The notes: generated by a model from the sequence alone, not told the origin. Shown: positions 54,064 to 62,343, counted from the stretch's first letter. The stretch: DNA of 64,000 bases from Microbacterium album (GCF_014643695.1 NZ_BMJY01000003.1:296132-360131); one strand, 5' to 3'. Made by a program: numbers and translations.

Positions 54064-55659
54064 ATGCCCATCCCTGTTTCCGTCGCCCTCCACGACGTCA
54101 CATTCGAGTGGCCCGACGGCACCGTCGTGCTCGACGGGCTGAACGGCACGTTCCCCGTCGGCCGCACGGGCCTCGTCGGTCGCAACGGCACCGGCAAGTC
54201 GACCCTGCTCCGCCTGATCGCGGGACGGCTGTCCCCCACCCGCGGGCGCATCGAGGCCACCGGCGAGGTCGGCCACCTCCCGCAGACGCTGACGCTGACC
54301 AGGCACGCCACGATCGCCGACCTCCTCGGCGTCGCGCCCGCGCTCAGCGCGCTCCGCGCCATCGAGTCGGGCGACGTCGACGAACGGCACTTCGACGCGG
54401 TCGGCGACGATTGGGACATCGAGGCGCGCGCCGACCAAGCCCTGCACGAGATCGGGTTCTCCGCCGCCGACCTGGGCCGTCGCGTCGACGCGCTCTCCGG
54501 CGGAGAGACGATGCTCGTCGCCATCACCGGGCTGCGCCTGCGCCGCACGCCGATCACGCTGCTGGACGAGCCGACCAACAACCTGGACCGGCCGACGCGC
54601 GATGCGCTGGCGGCTTTCATCGACCGCTGGCCCGGCACCCTCGTCGTCGTCAGCCACGACCTGGAACTGCTCGAACGGATGGAGCACACCGCCGAGCTGC
54701 ACGACGGTCACCTCGAGGTGTTCGGCGGACCGTACAGCGCGTTCAGCGTCCACCGGGAGCAGGAGCAGGCGGCCGCCGCCCAGGCGGCGCGCTCGGCCCA
54801 GCAGGCGCTCAAGGTCGAGAAGCGACAGCGCGTCGAGGCCGAGGCCAAGATCGCGGCGCGGGCCCGCGCAGGGAAGAAGGCGGCAGCCGACATCCCGCGG
54901 ATCGTCGCGGGCGGTCTCGCGCGCCGCGCGCAGGTGTCGGCGGGCTCGTTGCGCGGCGCGCTCGACGACAGGGTGCAGGCCGCACAGGCGGCGCTCGACG
55001 CGGCCGACGCCCGTGTGCGCGCGGACGAGCACATCCATCTGTCGCTGCCGGACCCCGACGTTCCGCGCGGCCGGCGGATCGCCGAGCTGTCTGACGGGTC
55101 GCGCACGGTCACGATCCAGGGACCGGAGCGCGTCGCGCTCGTAGGCCCGAACGGGTCGGGCAAGACGACGCTGCTCGAGCAGCTCGTCGGGGGTGGCGCC
55201 CCACGGGCCGGACGCGCGCGCGGGACACTGCACACGGATCGCGTCGGCTATCTGCGGCAGCGGCTCGACGACCTGGACGACGCGGCCAGCGCGGTCGAGA
55301 ACGTGCGACACGTGGCCCCGGGCACTCCCCCGGGCGAGATCCGGAACCAGCTCGCGCGCCTGCTGCTGCGCGGCAGCGCGCTCGACCGGCCGGTCGCGAC
55401 GCTCTCGGGCGGAGAACGCTTCCGGGTGGCGCTCTCCCGGCTGCTGCTCGCCGATCCGCCCGCTCAGCTGCTCGTGCTGGACGAGCCGACGAACAACCTC
55501 GACATCTCGAGCGTCGAGCAGCTCGCCGAGGCGCTCGACGGGTATCGCGGCGCGCTGCTCGTCGTCAGTCACGACGACGCGTTCCTCCGCCGGCTCGGCA
55601 TCGACGTCGTCATCGGTCTCGACCCGGAGGGCCGGATCACCGAGCGCGCCGACCTCTGA
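54064..55659 (+). CDS. ABC-F family ATPase (ribosome protection type)
   Basis: This 531-residue soluble protein has two ABC domains and no membrane segment. Domain 1: GRNGTGKSTLLRL (39-51), LSGGETMLVAI, LLDEPTNNLD. Domain 2: GPNGSGKTTLLEQL (near 361), LSGGERFRVALSRLL, LVLDEPTNNLD. Between them is a long charged linker (about 220-300, rich in Ala/Arg/Gln/Lys) that in antibiotic-resistance ABC-F proteins reaches the peptidyl-transferase centre. The leader peptide and attenuator upstream favour an antibiotic-resistance role over a housekeeping one. ATG 54064 has GAGAGG upstream. Drug class not assignable. Confidence 0.9.
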   Translation: MPIPVSVALHDVTFEWPDGTVVLDGLNGTFPVGRTGLVGRNGTGKSTLLRLIAGRLSPTRGRIEATGEVGHLPQTLTLTRHATIADLLGVAPALSALRAIESGDVDERHFDAVGDDWDIEARADQALHEIGFSAADLGRRVDALSGGETMLVAITGLRLRRTPITLLDEPTNNLDRPTRDALAAFIDRWPGTLVVVSHDLELLERMEHTAELHDGHLEVFGGPYSAFSVHREQEQAAAAQAARSAQQALKVEKRQRVEAEAKIAARARAGKKAAADIPRIVAGGLARRAQVSAGSLRGALDDRVQAAQAALDAADARVRADEHIHLSLPDPDVPRGRRIAELSDGSRTVTIQGPERVALVGPNGSGKTTLLEQLVGGGAPRAGRARGTLHTDRVGYLRQRLDDLDDAASAVENVRHVAPGTPPGEIRNQLARLLLRGSALDRPVATLSGGERFRVALSRLLLADPPAQLLVLDEPTNNLDISSVEQLAEALDGYRGALLVVSHDDAFLRRLGIDVVIGLDPEGRITERADL

Positions 55660-55671
55660 GCGGTGAGGAGG

Positions 55672-56256
55672 TCAGCGGGGGTGCGGCACGCCGCCGCTCG
55701 TCAGCATCGCGACCGCCTTGGCGATCCGGTTCGCCCTGGTCGTCGCGGTGGCGGCCGTCAGCACCCTGTGGAGGACGGCGTAGCGGTTCTGCGAGTCGAG
55801 CGCGGCGAACGCCTCCGCGGCGCCGGGGGCGGCGGCGAGCGCGGCGGCCAGGTCGTCGGGCACCTGCGCCGTCGCCGCTCCCGCGTAGGCGCGCTCCCAC
55901 CGCCCGTCCGCCTTGGCACGGTCGATCTCCGCCTGGCCGCGCGGACGCATCCGCCCCTCCGCGGTGAGCCGCTCGACGATCCCGATGTTGCGCTGCGACC
56001 AGAGCGACGCCCGGCGACGGGGCGTGAAGCGCTGGGAGAACACGTGTGCATCGACGCTGCGCTTCTGTCCGTCGATCCAGCCGCTGCACAGCGCCTCGTC
56101 GAGCGCCTGCGCGTACGTCAGGGACGTGGGCGTCGTGGTCCCCTTCTTCGCGAGGATCAGCCACACGCCGTCCGAGTCGTCCTCGTTCTCATCGAGCCAC
56201 GCGCGCCAGGCGGCCGCGTCGGCCACGATGAGTTCCGCCTGCGCCGTCGTGTCCAT
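55672..56256 (-). CDS. YdeI/OmpD-associated family protein
   Basis: This 194-residue protein has WRAWLDENEDDSDGVWLILAKKG near the N-terminus, SLTYAQALDEALCSGWIDGQ and FTPRRRASLWSQRN, the YdeI/OmpD-associated pattern, and a helical C-terminal half ending AKAVAMLTSGG. Family members have been linked to peptide/bacteriocin resistance, but the biochemical role is unclear. It converges on the ABC-F gene with a 12-nt gap, and is divergent from the thioesterase gene. Confidence 0.9.
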   Translation of the reverse strand: MDTTAQAELIVADAAAWRAWLDENEDDSDGVWLILAKKGTTTPTSLTYAQALDEALCSGWIDGQKRSVDAHVFSQRFTPRRRASLWSQRNIGIVERLTAEGRMRPRGQAEIDRAKADGRWERAYAGAATAQVPDDLAAALAAAPGAAEAFAALDSQNRYAVLHRVLTAATATTRANRIAKAVAMLTSGGVPHPR

Positions 56257-56343
56257 GCCGCCATCGTAGGGACGCCCGCCGACATCCCGCCTTCGGCCGC
56301 CCAGCCGCTGGGGCTAACGTCGGAAGGAGCGAAAGGGGAAGAC

Positions 56344-56790
56344 GTGGCGCAGACCGAGGACATGGGCATCAACTTCCACACCCGCAAGTGGGTCAAGCCG
56401 GAGGATCTGAACGCCAACGGCACGCTGTTCGGCGGCAGTCTGCTGCGCTGGATCGACGAGGAGGCGGCGATCTACGCCATCATCCAGCTCGGCAACTACC
56501 GCGTCGTGACGAAGTTCATCTCCGAGATCAACTTCGAGGCATCGGCGCAGCAGGGCGACCTGATCGAGATGGGTCTCATCGCGACGCATTTCGGTCGCAC
56601 GTCGCTGACGATGCGGGCCGTGGTGCGCAACATGATCACACGGCGCACGATCCTCACGATCGACCGCATCGTGTTCGTGAACGTGGACGAGGAGGGCCGT
56701 CCCACTCCGCACGGGTACTCGTCGATCACCTACAACCGCGACCGGATGCCGACCGAGCACCCGCAGACCGGCACGATCCGCACGGTGTGA
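56344..56790 (+). CDS. Acyl-CoA thioesterase (hotdog fold)
   Basis: This 148-residue protein hydrolyses acyl-CoA thioesters. It has KPEDLNANGTLFGGSLLRWIDEEAAI near residue 18, the hotdog helix signature with the catalytic Asn/Asp region, and SEINFEASAQQGDLIEMGLI, as in YciA-like thioesterases. Chain-length preference is unknown. GTG 56344 has AAAGGGGAAG upstream; the longer upstream frame runs antisense to the YdeI-like gene. Confidence 0.93.
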   Translation: MAQTEDMGINFHTRKWVKPEDLNANGTLFGGSLLRWIDEEAAIYAIIQLGNYRVVTKFISEINFEASAQQGDLIEMGLIATHFGRTSLTMRAVVRNMITRRTILTIDRIVFVNVDEEGRPTPHGYSSITYNRDRMPTEHPQTGTIRTV

Positions 56791-56808
56791 GGCGTCGTGC
56801 GCGCACGC

Positions 56809-57321
56809 TCAGCGGAGCACGGGAACCAGCGCGACGTCACGCAGCGCCGCCCCGTCGACGACGGCCGTCATGAGGGTGCACCGCGGCTGACGCCGCCGGT
56901 CGGTCGGCGAGCCGGGGTTGAGCAGGCGGATGCCGCCGGGGGTGACGCTGTCCCACGGGATGTGGCTGTGTCCGAACACGAGGACGTCGGGCCTGTCGTC
57001 TCCTGCGAACGCCCGATCCATGCGGGCCTCCCGTCCGGCGGCGCTCCCCGTCTCGTGCACGACCGCGACGCGGAGGCCCTCGATCCGCACGGACGCGACC
57101 TCCGGGAGGCGGGCGCGGAGGGCGGGACCGTCGTTGTTGCCGTACACGCCGACCAGACGCGCCGCCCGCGCCTGCAGCGCGTCGAGCGTCGCGACGTCCA
57201 CCCAGTCCCCGGCGTGGATCACCGTGTCGGCGGCGTCGACGGCCTCCCACACGGCATCGGGCAGGCACTTGGCGCGCAACGGCACGTGCGTGTCGGAGAT
57301 CAGCAGGAGCCGCGTCGCCAT
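56809..57321 (-). CDS. YfcE/MJ0936-like metallophosphoesterase
   Basis: This 170-residue protein has all calcineurin-type phosphodiesterase motifs: LISDTHVP, VIHAGDWVD, VYGNNDGP, VVHETG and VFGHSHIPW, as in YfcE-type phosphodiesterases using two metal ions. The natural substrate is unknown. ATG 57319-57321 is preferred with AGGA 7 nt upstream; an ATG six codons earlier is also possible. It converges on the thioesterase gene with an 18-nt gap and is divergent from the KTSC gene. Confidence 0.92.
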   Translation of the reverse strand: MATRLLLISDTHVPLRAKCLPDAVWEAVDAADTVIHAGDWVDVATLDALQARAARLVGVYGNNDGPALRARLPEVASVRIEGLRVAVVHETGSAAGREARMDRAFAGDDRPDVLVFGHSHIPWDSVTPGGIRLLNPGSPTDRRRQPRCTLMTAVVDGAALRDVALVPVLR

Positions 57322-57359
57322 GCCGCCATCCTGCCCCATTCGCGGTCCGGGGAGTCCGC

Positions 57360-57581
57360 GTGAGGCGCACGCCCCTGGATTCCGCCGCGATCGCTGCCGC
57401 GGGCTACGACGCGGACACCGCCGTCCTGGAGCTGCAGTTCACGAGCGGCGAGGTGTACCGCTACTACGCCGTGCCGCCGTCCGTGTACCGCGCGCTGCGG
57501 AGCGCCGAGAGCGCCGGCCGGTACTTCACCGAGCACATCCGCGACGTCTACCCCACCGAGCACGTGCGCGAGGGGCGCTGA
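57360..57581 (+). CDS. KTSC-domain protein
   Basis: This 73-residue protein is a single KTSC domain: DSAAIAAAGYDADTAVLELQF, SGEVYRYYAVPPSVYRALRSA, SAGRYFTEHIRD. The domain occurs alone or fused to lysyl-tRNA synthetase-like proteins and may bind nucleic acid; function not established. The start is GTG 57360. The stop codon forms the first bases of an 18-bp hairpin shared with the convergent desaturase gene. Confidence 0.9.
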   Translation: MRRTPLDSAAIAAAGYDADTAVLELQFTSGEVYRYYAVPPSVYRALRSAESAGRYFTEHIRDVYPTEHVREGR

Positions 57582-57617
57582 CCGCCCGGGGCGCCCGCCG
57601 GGCGCCCCGGGCGGTCA
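57579..57617. terminator. 18-bp perfect hairpin joining the stops of two converging genes
   Basis: TGACCGCCCGGGGCGCCC (57579-57596) pairs with its exact complement at 57600-57617 around a 3-nt loop. The first three bases are the KTSC stop and the last three the complement of the desaturase stop. It should terminate both transcripts. Confidence 0.9.
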
Positions 57618-58730
57618 GGCGCGGCGGAACTGCGACGCGGCGGGGCAGTCGAACGGGTCGCGAGCGGCGAGCCCGACGCGGTTGAGATAGGCGATGACGA
57701 TGCCGTACGAGCGCCAGAGCGTGGTCTCGGTGTAGGGCACGTCGATGCTCGCGCAGTACTCCCGCACGATCTCGCGGGCGCGCGCCAGGTGCGGACGCGG
57801 CATGTTCGGGAACAGGTGGTGCTCCACCTGGTAGTTGAGGCCGCCCATCAGCCAGGTGGCCCACCAGCCGCCCGAGATGTTGCGGGACGTACGCACCTGC
57901 TTCGAGAAGAAGTCCAGCTTCGCGTCGGGGGCGATGACGGGCATCCCCTTGTGGTTGGGGGCGAAGGACGCGCCCATGTACACGCCGAACACGGCCAGCT
58001 GCACCCCCAGGAACGCGAACGCCATCCCGACCGGCAGCAGCAGGAAGACGGGGGTCAGCAGCAGCGCAAAGCGCAGCGCGATGAGCCCCAGCTCCACCCA
58101 ACGGCCCTTGACGGGCTCGCGGGAAAGGAGGTGACGCAGGCCCTGCCAGTGCAGGTTGAGGCCCTCCAGCGTGAGCAGCGGGAAGAACAGCCACCCCTGG
58201 CGCCGCGTGATCGCGTTGCGCAGGCCGCGTGCCTGCGCCGCGTCCTCGTCCAGGAACGAGATCGTGTCGACCTCGATGTCGGGGTCGCGGCCGACCCTGT
58301 TCGGGTTGGCGTGGTGGCGCGAGTGCTTCGAGTCCCACCAGGCGTAGCTGATGCCGACCACGCCCGCTGCGAGCACGCGCGCGAGCCGCGCGTTCGCGGG
58401 GCCGCTGGCGAAGATCTGCCGGTGCGCCGCCTCATGGGCGAGGAACGCGACCTGCGTGAAGATGATGCCGAGCGCCGCTGCCATCAGCAGCTGGAACCAG
58501 CTGTCGCCGAGCAGGATGAAGCCGGTCACGACACCGCCGAACGCGACGGCGAGCGCGCCGCCCACGAGGGCATAGAACCAGCGCGTCCGCTGCAGGAGGC
58601 CCGTCTCCTTCACCACGCGCGACACCTGGGTGTAGGCGCGGGCAAGAGGCGGGAAGGTGTCGGTGCCGGCGTAGGTCTGGCGGACCGGACCGAGGCGGCT
58701 GGGCGGGGCGGACGTGATGGTGGAGGAGAT
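57615..58730 (-). CDS. Membrane fatty acid desaturase (proposed ATC start)
   Basis: This protein inserts a double bond into membrane acyl chains. It has three histidine boxes (HEAAH, HSRHH and NYQVEHHLFP) and four membrane helices. The first canonical start, GTG 58623-58625, gives 336 residues, but the in-frame sequence upstream (PSRLGPVRQTYAGTDTFPPL) has full coding character and resembles related N-termini. No ATG, GTG or TTG is available; ATC at 58728-58730, 7 nt after CAGGGGG, gives 371 residues beginning (M)SSTITSAPPSR. A TAGCGT -10 lies about 97 nt upstream. The extension is inferred; the gene itself is sure. Confidence 0.85.
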   Translation of the reverse strand: MSSTITSAPPSRLGPVRQTYAGTDTFPPLARAYTQVSRVVKETGLLQRTRWFYALVGGALAVAFGGVVTGFILLGDSWFQLLMAAALGIIFTQVAFLAHEAAHRQIFASGPANARLARVLAAGVVGISYAWWDSKHSRHHANPNRVGRDPDIEVDTISFLDEDAAQARGLRNAITRRQGWLFFPLLTLEGLNLHWQGLRHLLSREPVKGRWVELGLIALRFALLLTPVFLLLPVGMAFAFLGVQLAVFGVYMGASFAPNHKGMPVIAPDAKLDFFSKQVRTSRNISGGWWATWLMGGLNYQVEHHLFPNMPRPHLARAREIVREYCASIDVPYTETTLWRSYGIVIAYLNRVGLAARDPFDCPAASQFRRA

Positions 58731-58826
58731 GGGCGAGCCCCCTGTCTGGTGGCGGGCCGGGCGGCCTCGAGTGGTGTGGCCGCGGGCGGCCTGTAAGCCA
58801 AAGGCGGTCGCCGATCGCTGTGCCTC

Positions 58827-58832
58827 ACGCTA
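58827..58832 (-). promoter_or_regulatory. -10 element for the desaturase gene
   Basis: TAGCGT preceded by TG (extended -10) on the minus strand predicts a start near 58820 and a 5' leader of about 90 nt before the proposed ATC start. Confidence 0.5.
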
Positions 58833-58922
58833 CAGGGGGACCCATGCGCCGAGACGTATACGGAGGGGTTCCCCAGGCCGTGCCCCGCGAACGCCCGGCC
58901 GCGGCCGCCGACCCCTTCGCCG

Positions 58923-59153
58923 TCAGGGGCGGCTGGGCGGGCCGGTGTGGTGGCGGAGCGCCGCGCGGGCGTCGCGGTGGGAGCGGAACACGCCGAGGCG
59001 CTGTGCGTGAGCGCCGTGCAGGACGTGCGCGCGGCCGGAGACCGAGATGAAGCCCGCGAACTCCTCGTCGAGGGTCGCGACGAACACGTCGTCGGAGGCC
59101 TGCTTCCAGCGCAGGCGATCGGTAACGGGAAGGGGACGCAGTGCAGAAGTGAT
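58923..59153 (-). CDS. Small hypothetical protein lacking a canonical start
   Basis: A 76-codon frame from ATC 59151-59153 to TGA 58923-58925 has strong third-position G/C bias and a plausible protein (DDVFVATLDEEFAGFISVSG, then HGAHAQRLGVFRSHRDARAAL). The only canonical start is an internal GTG (59087), leaving 54 residues and cutting an apparently coding region (LRPLPVTDRLRWKQ). It may be a real small gene with an unusual start or the remnant of a larger one. No known family recognised. The rest of 58740-59464 has no other supported gene. Confidence 0.5.
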   Translation of the reverse strand: MTSALRPLPVTDRLRWKQASDDVFVATLDEEFAGFISVSGRAHVLHGAHAQRLGVFRSHRDARAALRHHTGPPSRP

Positions 59154-59273
59154 GAGAGTTCGATTCGTCGGACGCGGCGCGCCGCCGTCGGCGCGTCGCG
59201 AATGCTGCGCACGAGCGGTCGTCGCTCATGCGGGACCGCAGCGAGGCGGTCGGTGGCGCGGCGATCCGAGAGA

Positions 59274-59319
59274 ACCGGAGATGGAATGGCCGTCGGACGG
59301 CGGCCATTCCATCTCCGGT
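59274..59319. repeat. 46-bp near-complete palindrome (19-bp arms)
   Basis: ACCGGAGATGGAATGGCCG (59274-59292) and its exact complement (59301-59319) flank an 8-nt centre. It lies between divergent genes, 146 nt before the PaaK-like start. It is AT-richer than its surroundings. It could be an operator for a dimeric regulator, a cruciform or a mobile-element scar; a TAGACT -10-like hexamer lies downstream near 59398. Confidence 0.85.
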
Positions 59320-59464
59320 CTACGCGATTCCGAGCAACCCCGCGCCGGCCGGTTCCATGTCACGGAAGGACATTCGGGGCGCACCCACGCGCGGTCATAG
59401 ACTCGGGCGGTCCCCCGGGCGGCGAGAAGGCCGCGACCGACCGCTGACCTCCAAGGAAGCAGGC

Positions 59465-60796
59465 ATGGCTGAGCATCTGCGCGACACACTCGAGACCCAC
59501 GACTGGGAAGAGATCCTCTCGTGGCAGCGGGCGCAGCTGCCGGGCTTCGTCGCACGTCTGCGCGAGCGGTCCCCGTTCTACGCCGAGCGGCTCGCGGAGG
59601 CTGACGCCGACCTGGACGGGGCCGGCTGGGCCCGGGTCCCCTTCACGGTGAAAGACGACATCCGTCGCACCCAGCGCGAGCGGGGGCCGGAAGATCCGCT
59701 GCTGGGTCCCATGCAGGGGGTTCCGGACGAGGAGATCGCCCAGGTGATCGGATCGTCCGGCACGACGGGCAACCCCACGTTCTTCGGGCTCACAGCCCGC
59801 GACCTCGACACCTGGCGCGATTCGCTGGCGAACTGGCTCGCGATCGCCGGGGTGGGGCCCGGGAACATCGTGGCCCTGACGACGGGCATCCCGATGGTGG
59901 CCGGCGGCATGCCCTACGCGGACGCCGTCCGCGCCGTCGGCGCCACACTCGCGTGGATCGGCGGGCAGCCGACCGAGCGCCAGGCGCAGCTCATGGACCT
60001 CCTCCGCGTCGACGTCCTGATGGGCACGGCGTCCTTCGTCGGCTTCTTCGCCGAGCGGTGCGCCGAGGTTCTCGGCAAGCCCGCGCCGCGGCTGCACGTG
60101 CGCACGATCCTCGCGGGTGGCGAGCCCGGCATCGGGAACCCCGAGACCCGGAGGCGCACGCTCGAGGCGTGGGGTGCCGAGCGCATCAGCGAGGTCATGG
60201 GCATGTGCGACGTGATGGCCGGCATGTGGGCGCAGTGCGGGCAGGGCGACGGCATGCACTTCGCCGCGTCCCGCAACGTGCACGTGGAGCTGATCGATCC
60301 GGAGACGCGCGAGCCGCTCGCGTGGGCGGACGGCGTCGAGGGCGAGGCCGTCTACACGACGTTCACGCGCGAGGCCACGCCCGTCGTGCGGTACCGCTCC
60401 CGCGACCACGTGAAGGTCCTGGGGATGGAGTGCGCGTGCGGACGCCGCACGCCCCGCATCGCGTGCATCGGCCGCACCGACGACATGCTCATCTACAAGG
60501 CGATGAACGTCTTCCCGAGCGACATCCGCGACGTGATCCTCGGCCACTCGGGCCACATCGTGGAGCGCCTGCGCATCCGGAAGGCGTCCCCCGACCAGGT
60601 GCGGTTCGACGACCCGATCCCGGTCGAGATCGAGACGGGGGCCAACGTCGGGGACGAGCTCGCAGCGGAGCTCGCCGAGGCCGTGCGCCGGCTGCTGCGC
60701 GTGCGCGTCGCGATCGAGTGGTTGCCTCTGGGCGCCATCCCCGTGAGCTCGTACAAGAACGCCCTCACCTACGTGCCGGAGCCGGTCACGGCCTGA
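59465..60796 (+). CDS. PaaK-like phenylacetate--CoA ligase family protein
   Basis: This 443-residue ANL enzyme activates an aryl or alkyl acid with ATP and CoA. It has the phosphate loop IGSSGTTGNPTFFG near residue 95, HVRTILAGGEPG, ISEVMGMCDVMAGMW, VVRYRSRDHVKV, CACGRRTPRI, GRTDDMLIYKAMNVFPSDI and a C-terminal mini-domain, the PaaK arrangement. No paa catabolic genes lie near, so the substrate is open. ATG 59465 has AAGGA upstream. A perfect palindrome upstream may control it. Confidence 0.92.
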   Translation: MAEHLRDTLETHDWEEILSWQRAQLPGFVARLRERSPFYAERLAEADADLDGAGWARVPFTVKDDIRRTQRERGPEDPLLGPMQGVPDEEIAQVIGSSGTTGNPTFFGLTARDLDTWRDSLANWLAIAGVGPGNIVALTTGIPMVAGGMPYADAVRAVGATLAWIGGQPTERQAQLMDLLRVDVLMGTASFVGFFAERCAEVLGKPAPRLHVRTILAGGEPGIGNPETRRRTLEAWGAERISEVMGMCDVMAGMWAQCGQGDGMHFAASRNVHVELIDPETREPLAWADGVEGEAVYTTFTREATPVVRYRSRDHVKVLGMECACGRRTPRIACIGRTDDMLIYKAMNVFPSDIRDVILGHSGHIVERLRIRKASPDQVRFDDPIPVEIETGANVGDELAAELAEAVRRLLRVRVAIEWLPLGAIPVSSYKNALTYVPEPVTA

Positions 60797-60816
60797 GCCG
60801 ACCGGCCGGCCGCATG

Positions 60817-60846
60817 CGTCCCGGTGAACGTCCCGGTGAACGTCCC
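60817..60846. repeat. Short tandem repeat after the PaaK-like gene
   Basis: The 12-mer cgtcccggtgaa is repeated 2.5 times. It lies in the 181-nt gap before the membrane protein gene, which otherwise shows no feature. Confidence 0.7.
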
Positions 60847-60977
60847 ACGGCGCGTCCCCGGCACATCGAGGACATGGGCACCTGATGGTCGGGCCGCGCC
60901 CGGCGCGAGTGTGGGATCCGGTCGCCCCTGCGACCGCGCGGCCCCGCGCCCGCCCCTCGACACACAAAGGAAGACCC

Positions 60978-61715
60978 ATGTCCTCGACCCCCGATCTCGC
61001 GCGTCCTCACGCGTCCCGCTCGAACTCCGCGGCACCCCGCGGCCGCCGCTTCGTCGCGTGGCCGCTGTGGGCGACCCTCGCCGGGGCCGCCGGCGCCATC
61101 GGCACCGTCGGCACCGACCTGCGTCCCGCGGCGGAGACGGCCGCGTGGCAGGAAGGCCGCGACTACATCGTGACCTCGGCCGACATGGCCGGTCTCGATC
61201 CCGCCCTCGGACGCATCGGCTACAGCGTCGGCCTTCTCGCCATCCTCGCCCTCATCGTGTTCGCCGCGGCCTGGCGCCGCCACGTCGAGCAGCGTTTCGC
61301 GGGCTCGATCGGCGCGCGCGTGGTGAGCGTCGGCCTCGTGGCGAGCGCCGGTGCGCTGGTGCTCGGCTACGGGTGGCGCGGCGCTCTGGCCAACTATCTC
61401 GGCCCGGAGGCCGGTCTGTACGACTCCGAGGGCCTGTTCGTGTACTACATGCTCACCGACTTCGGCGCCTACCTGCCGTGGACGGGTGTCCTCGTCTCGG
61501 CCTTCGGACTCGCGTGGATGGCCTGGGCCGAGCGCAGCGTCTCCCGGATCCTCGGCGGGTTCACGACCATCGCGGCGGCGGGCGCACTCCTCCTGGTGCT
61601 CATCAGCGGTGTGCCCGGACTCCCCGGTGTCTTCATGCCGGCCTGGCTGGCGGTCACCGGCATCTGGCTCGCCGTCGGCCGCAGCCGCGTCGCGGAGCGG
61701 GAGGACGCGCGATGA
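60978..61715 (+). CDS. Integral membrane protein, unknown function
   Basis: This 245-residue protein has five to six predicted membrane helices (for example FVAWPLWATLAGAAGAIGTVG, IGYSVGLLAILALIVFAAAW, VVSVGLVASAGALVLGYGW, LLLVLISGVPGLPGVFM) and a short cytoplasmic N-terminus. I do not recognise the family. ATG 60978 has AAAGGAAG upstream; an earlier in-frame ATG lacks a site. It is coupled to the following lipoprotein gene through ATGA, so the two may act together at the membrane. Confidence 0.85.
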   Translation: MSSTPDLARPHASRSNSAAPRGRRFVAWPLWATLAGAAGAIGTVGTDLRPAAETAAWQEGRDYIVTSADMAGLDPALGRIGYSVGLLAILALIVFAAAWRRHVEQRFAGSIGARVVSVGLVASAGALVLGYGWRGALANYLGPEAGLYDSEGLFVYYMLTDFGAYLPWTGVLVSAFGLAWMAWAERSVSRILGGFTTIAAAGALLLVLISGVPGLPGVFMPAWLAVTGIWLAVGRSRVAEREDAR

Positions 61716-62230
61716 GGCGCGTTGCAGCGAGTGCCGGGATCGTCGCGGTGCTCGCGTTCGCCCTGACCGCCTGCGCCGCCCCCGATTCCGAGGCGCCCCG
61801 CGCCGAAGCCCCTGCCACGTCCGAAGATCCGCCCGCATCCGGTGCCCTGCCGGAGATGCCGCAGCGGGAAGGGGAGGTGCCGCAGGAGTGCCAGGACGCG
61901 TATCCGCTGGCGGTCGTGCCAGCCGATCTGGCGGACGTCGCATCGGTGCCGGACGACTGGCCCGCGCCTCCGGCGGGCGCCGTGCTGTGTCTCACGAGCG
62001 GGTCGTTCGACGACACCACCGAGACGGCCTCGTACGCCACCGACGCGCCGATCGAGGATGTCCTGGCGCACTACGAGGCGGCGTTGGCCGGCTACGAGCT
62101 CTACCGCGCGGACGGAGCCGAGAACGGCACGGGCTACGACACGCTCGACGGCGAGCGTCCAGGTCTGGGTGTGCAGATCCGCGAGACCGACGGAGGCTTC
62201 GTGATCGTCTTTGCGCGCGCGGGCGCCTGA
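61712..62230 (+). CDS. Lipoprotein, unknown function
   Basis: This 172-residue protein has a lipoprotein signal peptide (VLAFALTACAAPD, lipid-modified Cys near residue 21), a Glu/Pro-rich linker, then a small globular domain with two cysteines (EVPQECQDAYPL and GAVLCLTSGS) that could form a disulfide, and a stretch DAPIEDVLAHYEAALAGYELY. It shares an operon with the preceding membrane protein. Function unknown. A strong terminator follows. Confidence 0.9.
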   Translation: MRRVAASAGIVAVLAFALTACAAPDSEAPRAEAPATSEDPPASGALPEMPQREGEVPQECQDAYPLAVVPADLADVASVPDDWPAPPAGAVLCLTSGSFDDTTETASYATDAPIEDVLAHYEAALAGYELYRADGAENGTGYDTLDGERPGLGVQIRETDGGFVIVFARAGA

Positions 62231-62311
62231 CGATCAGCCTCCGAAGGGGGTCGGGCGGCTATCGGGCCGCCGCCCTGCCCGGGTGCCGCGAGAGTGAGCC
62301 GCCGCACCCAC

Positions 62312-62343
62312 GCGCCGGCTCGGCGATTCCGCCGAGCCGGCGC
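62312..62343 (+). terminator. Terminator of the membrane protein/lipoprotein operon
   Basis: A perfect 14-bp stem (GCGCCGGCTCGGCG / CGCCGAGCCGGCGC) closes an ATTC loop and runs into ttctttctgt, about 80 nt after the lipoprotein stop. Confidence 0.88.

Noticed and set aside
53704..55572. 622-codon minus-strand frame opposite the ABC-F gene
   Set aside because: Antisense shadow; the ABC-F motifs are all on the plus strand.
58820..59050. Plus-strand frame (starting at ATG near 58843) before the PaaK-like gene
   Set aside because: Low-complexity Arg/Gly-rich translation, antisense to the better-biased small frame at 58923-59153.
60874..60885. M-G-T-stop mini frame before the membrane protein gene
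   Set aside because: No promoter at leaderless distance, no hairpin and no resemblance to known arrest leaders.
59360..60979. 539-codon minus-strand frame opposite the PaaK-like gene
   Set aside because: Antisense shadow without recognisable motifs; the plus strand encodes the ligase.
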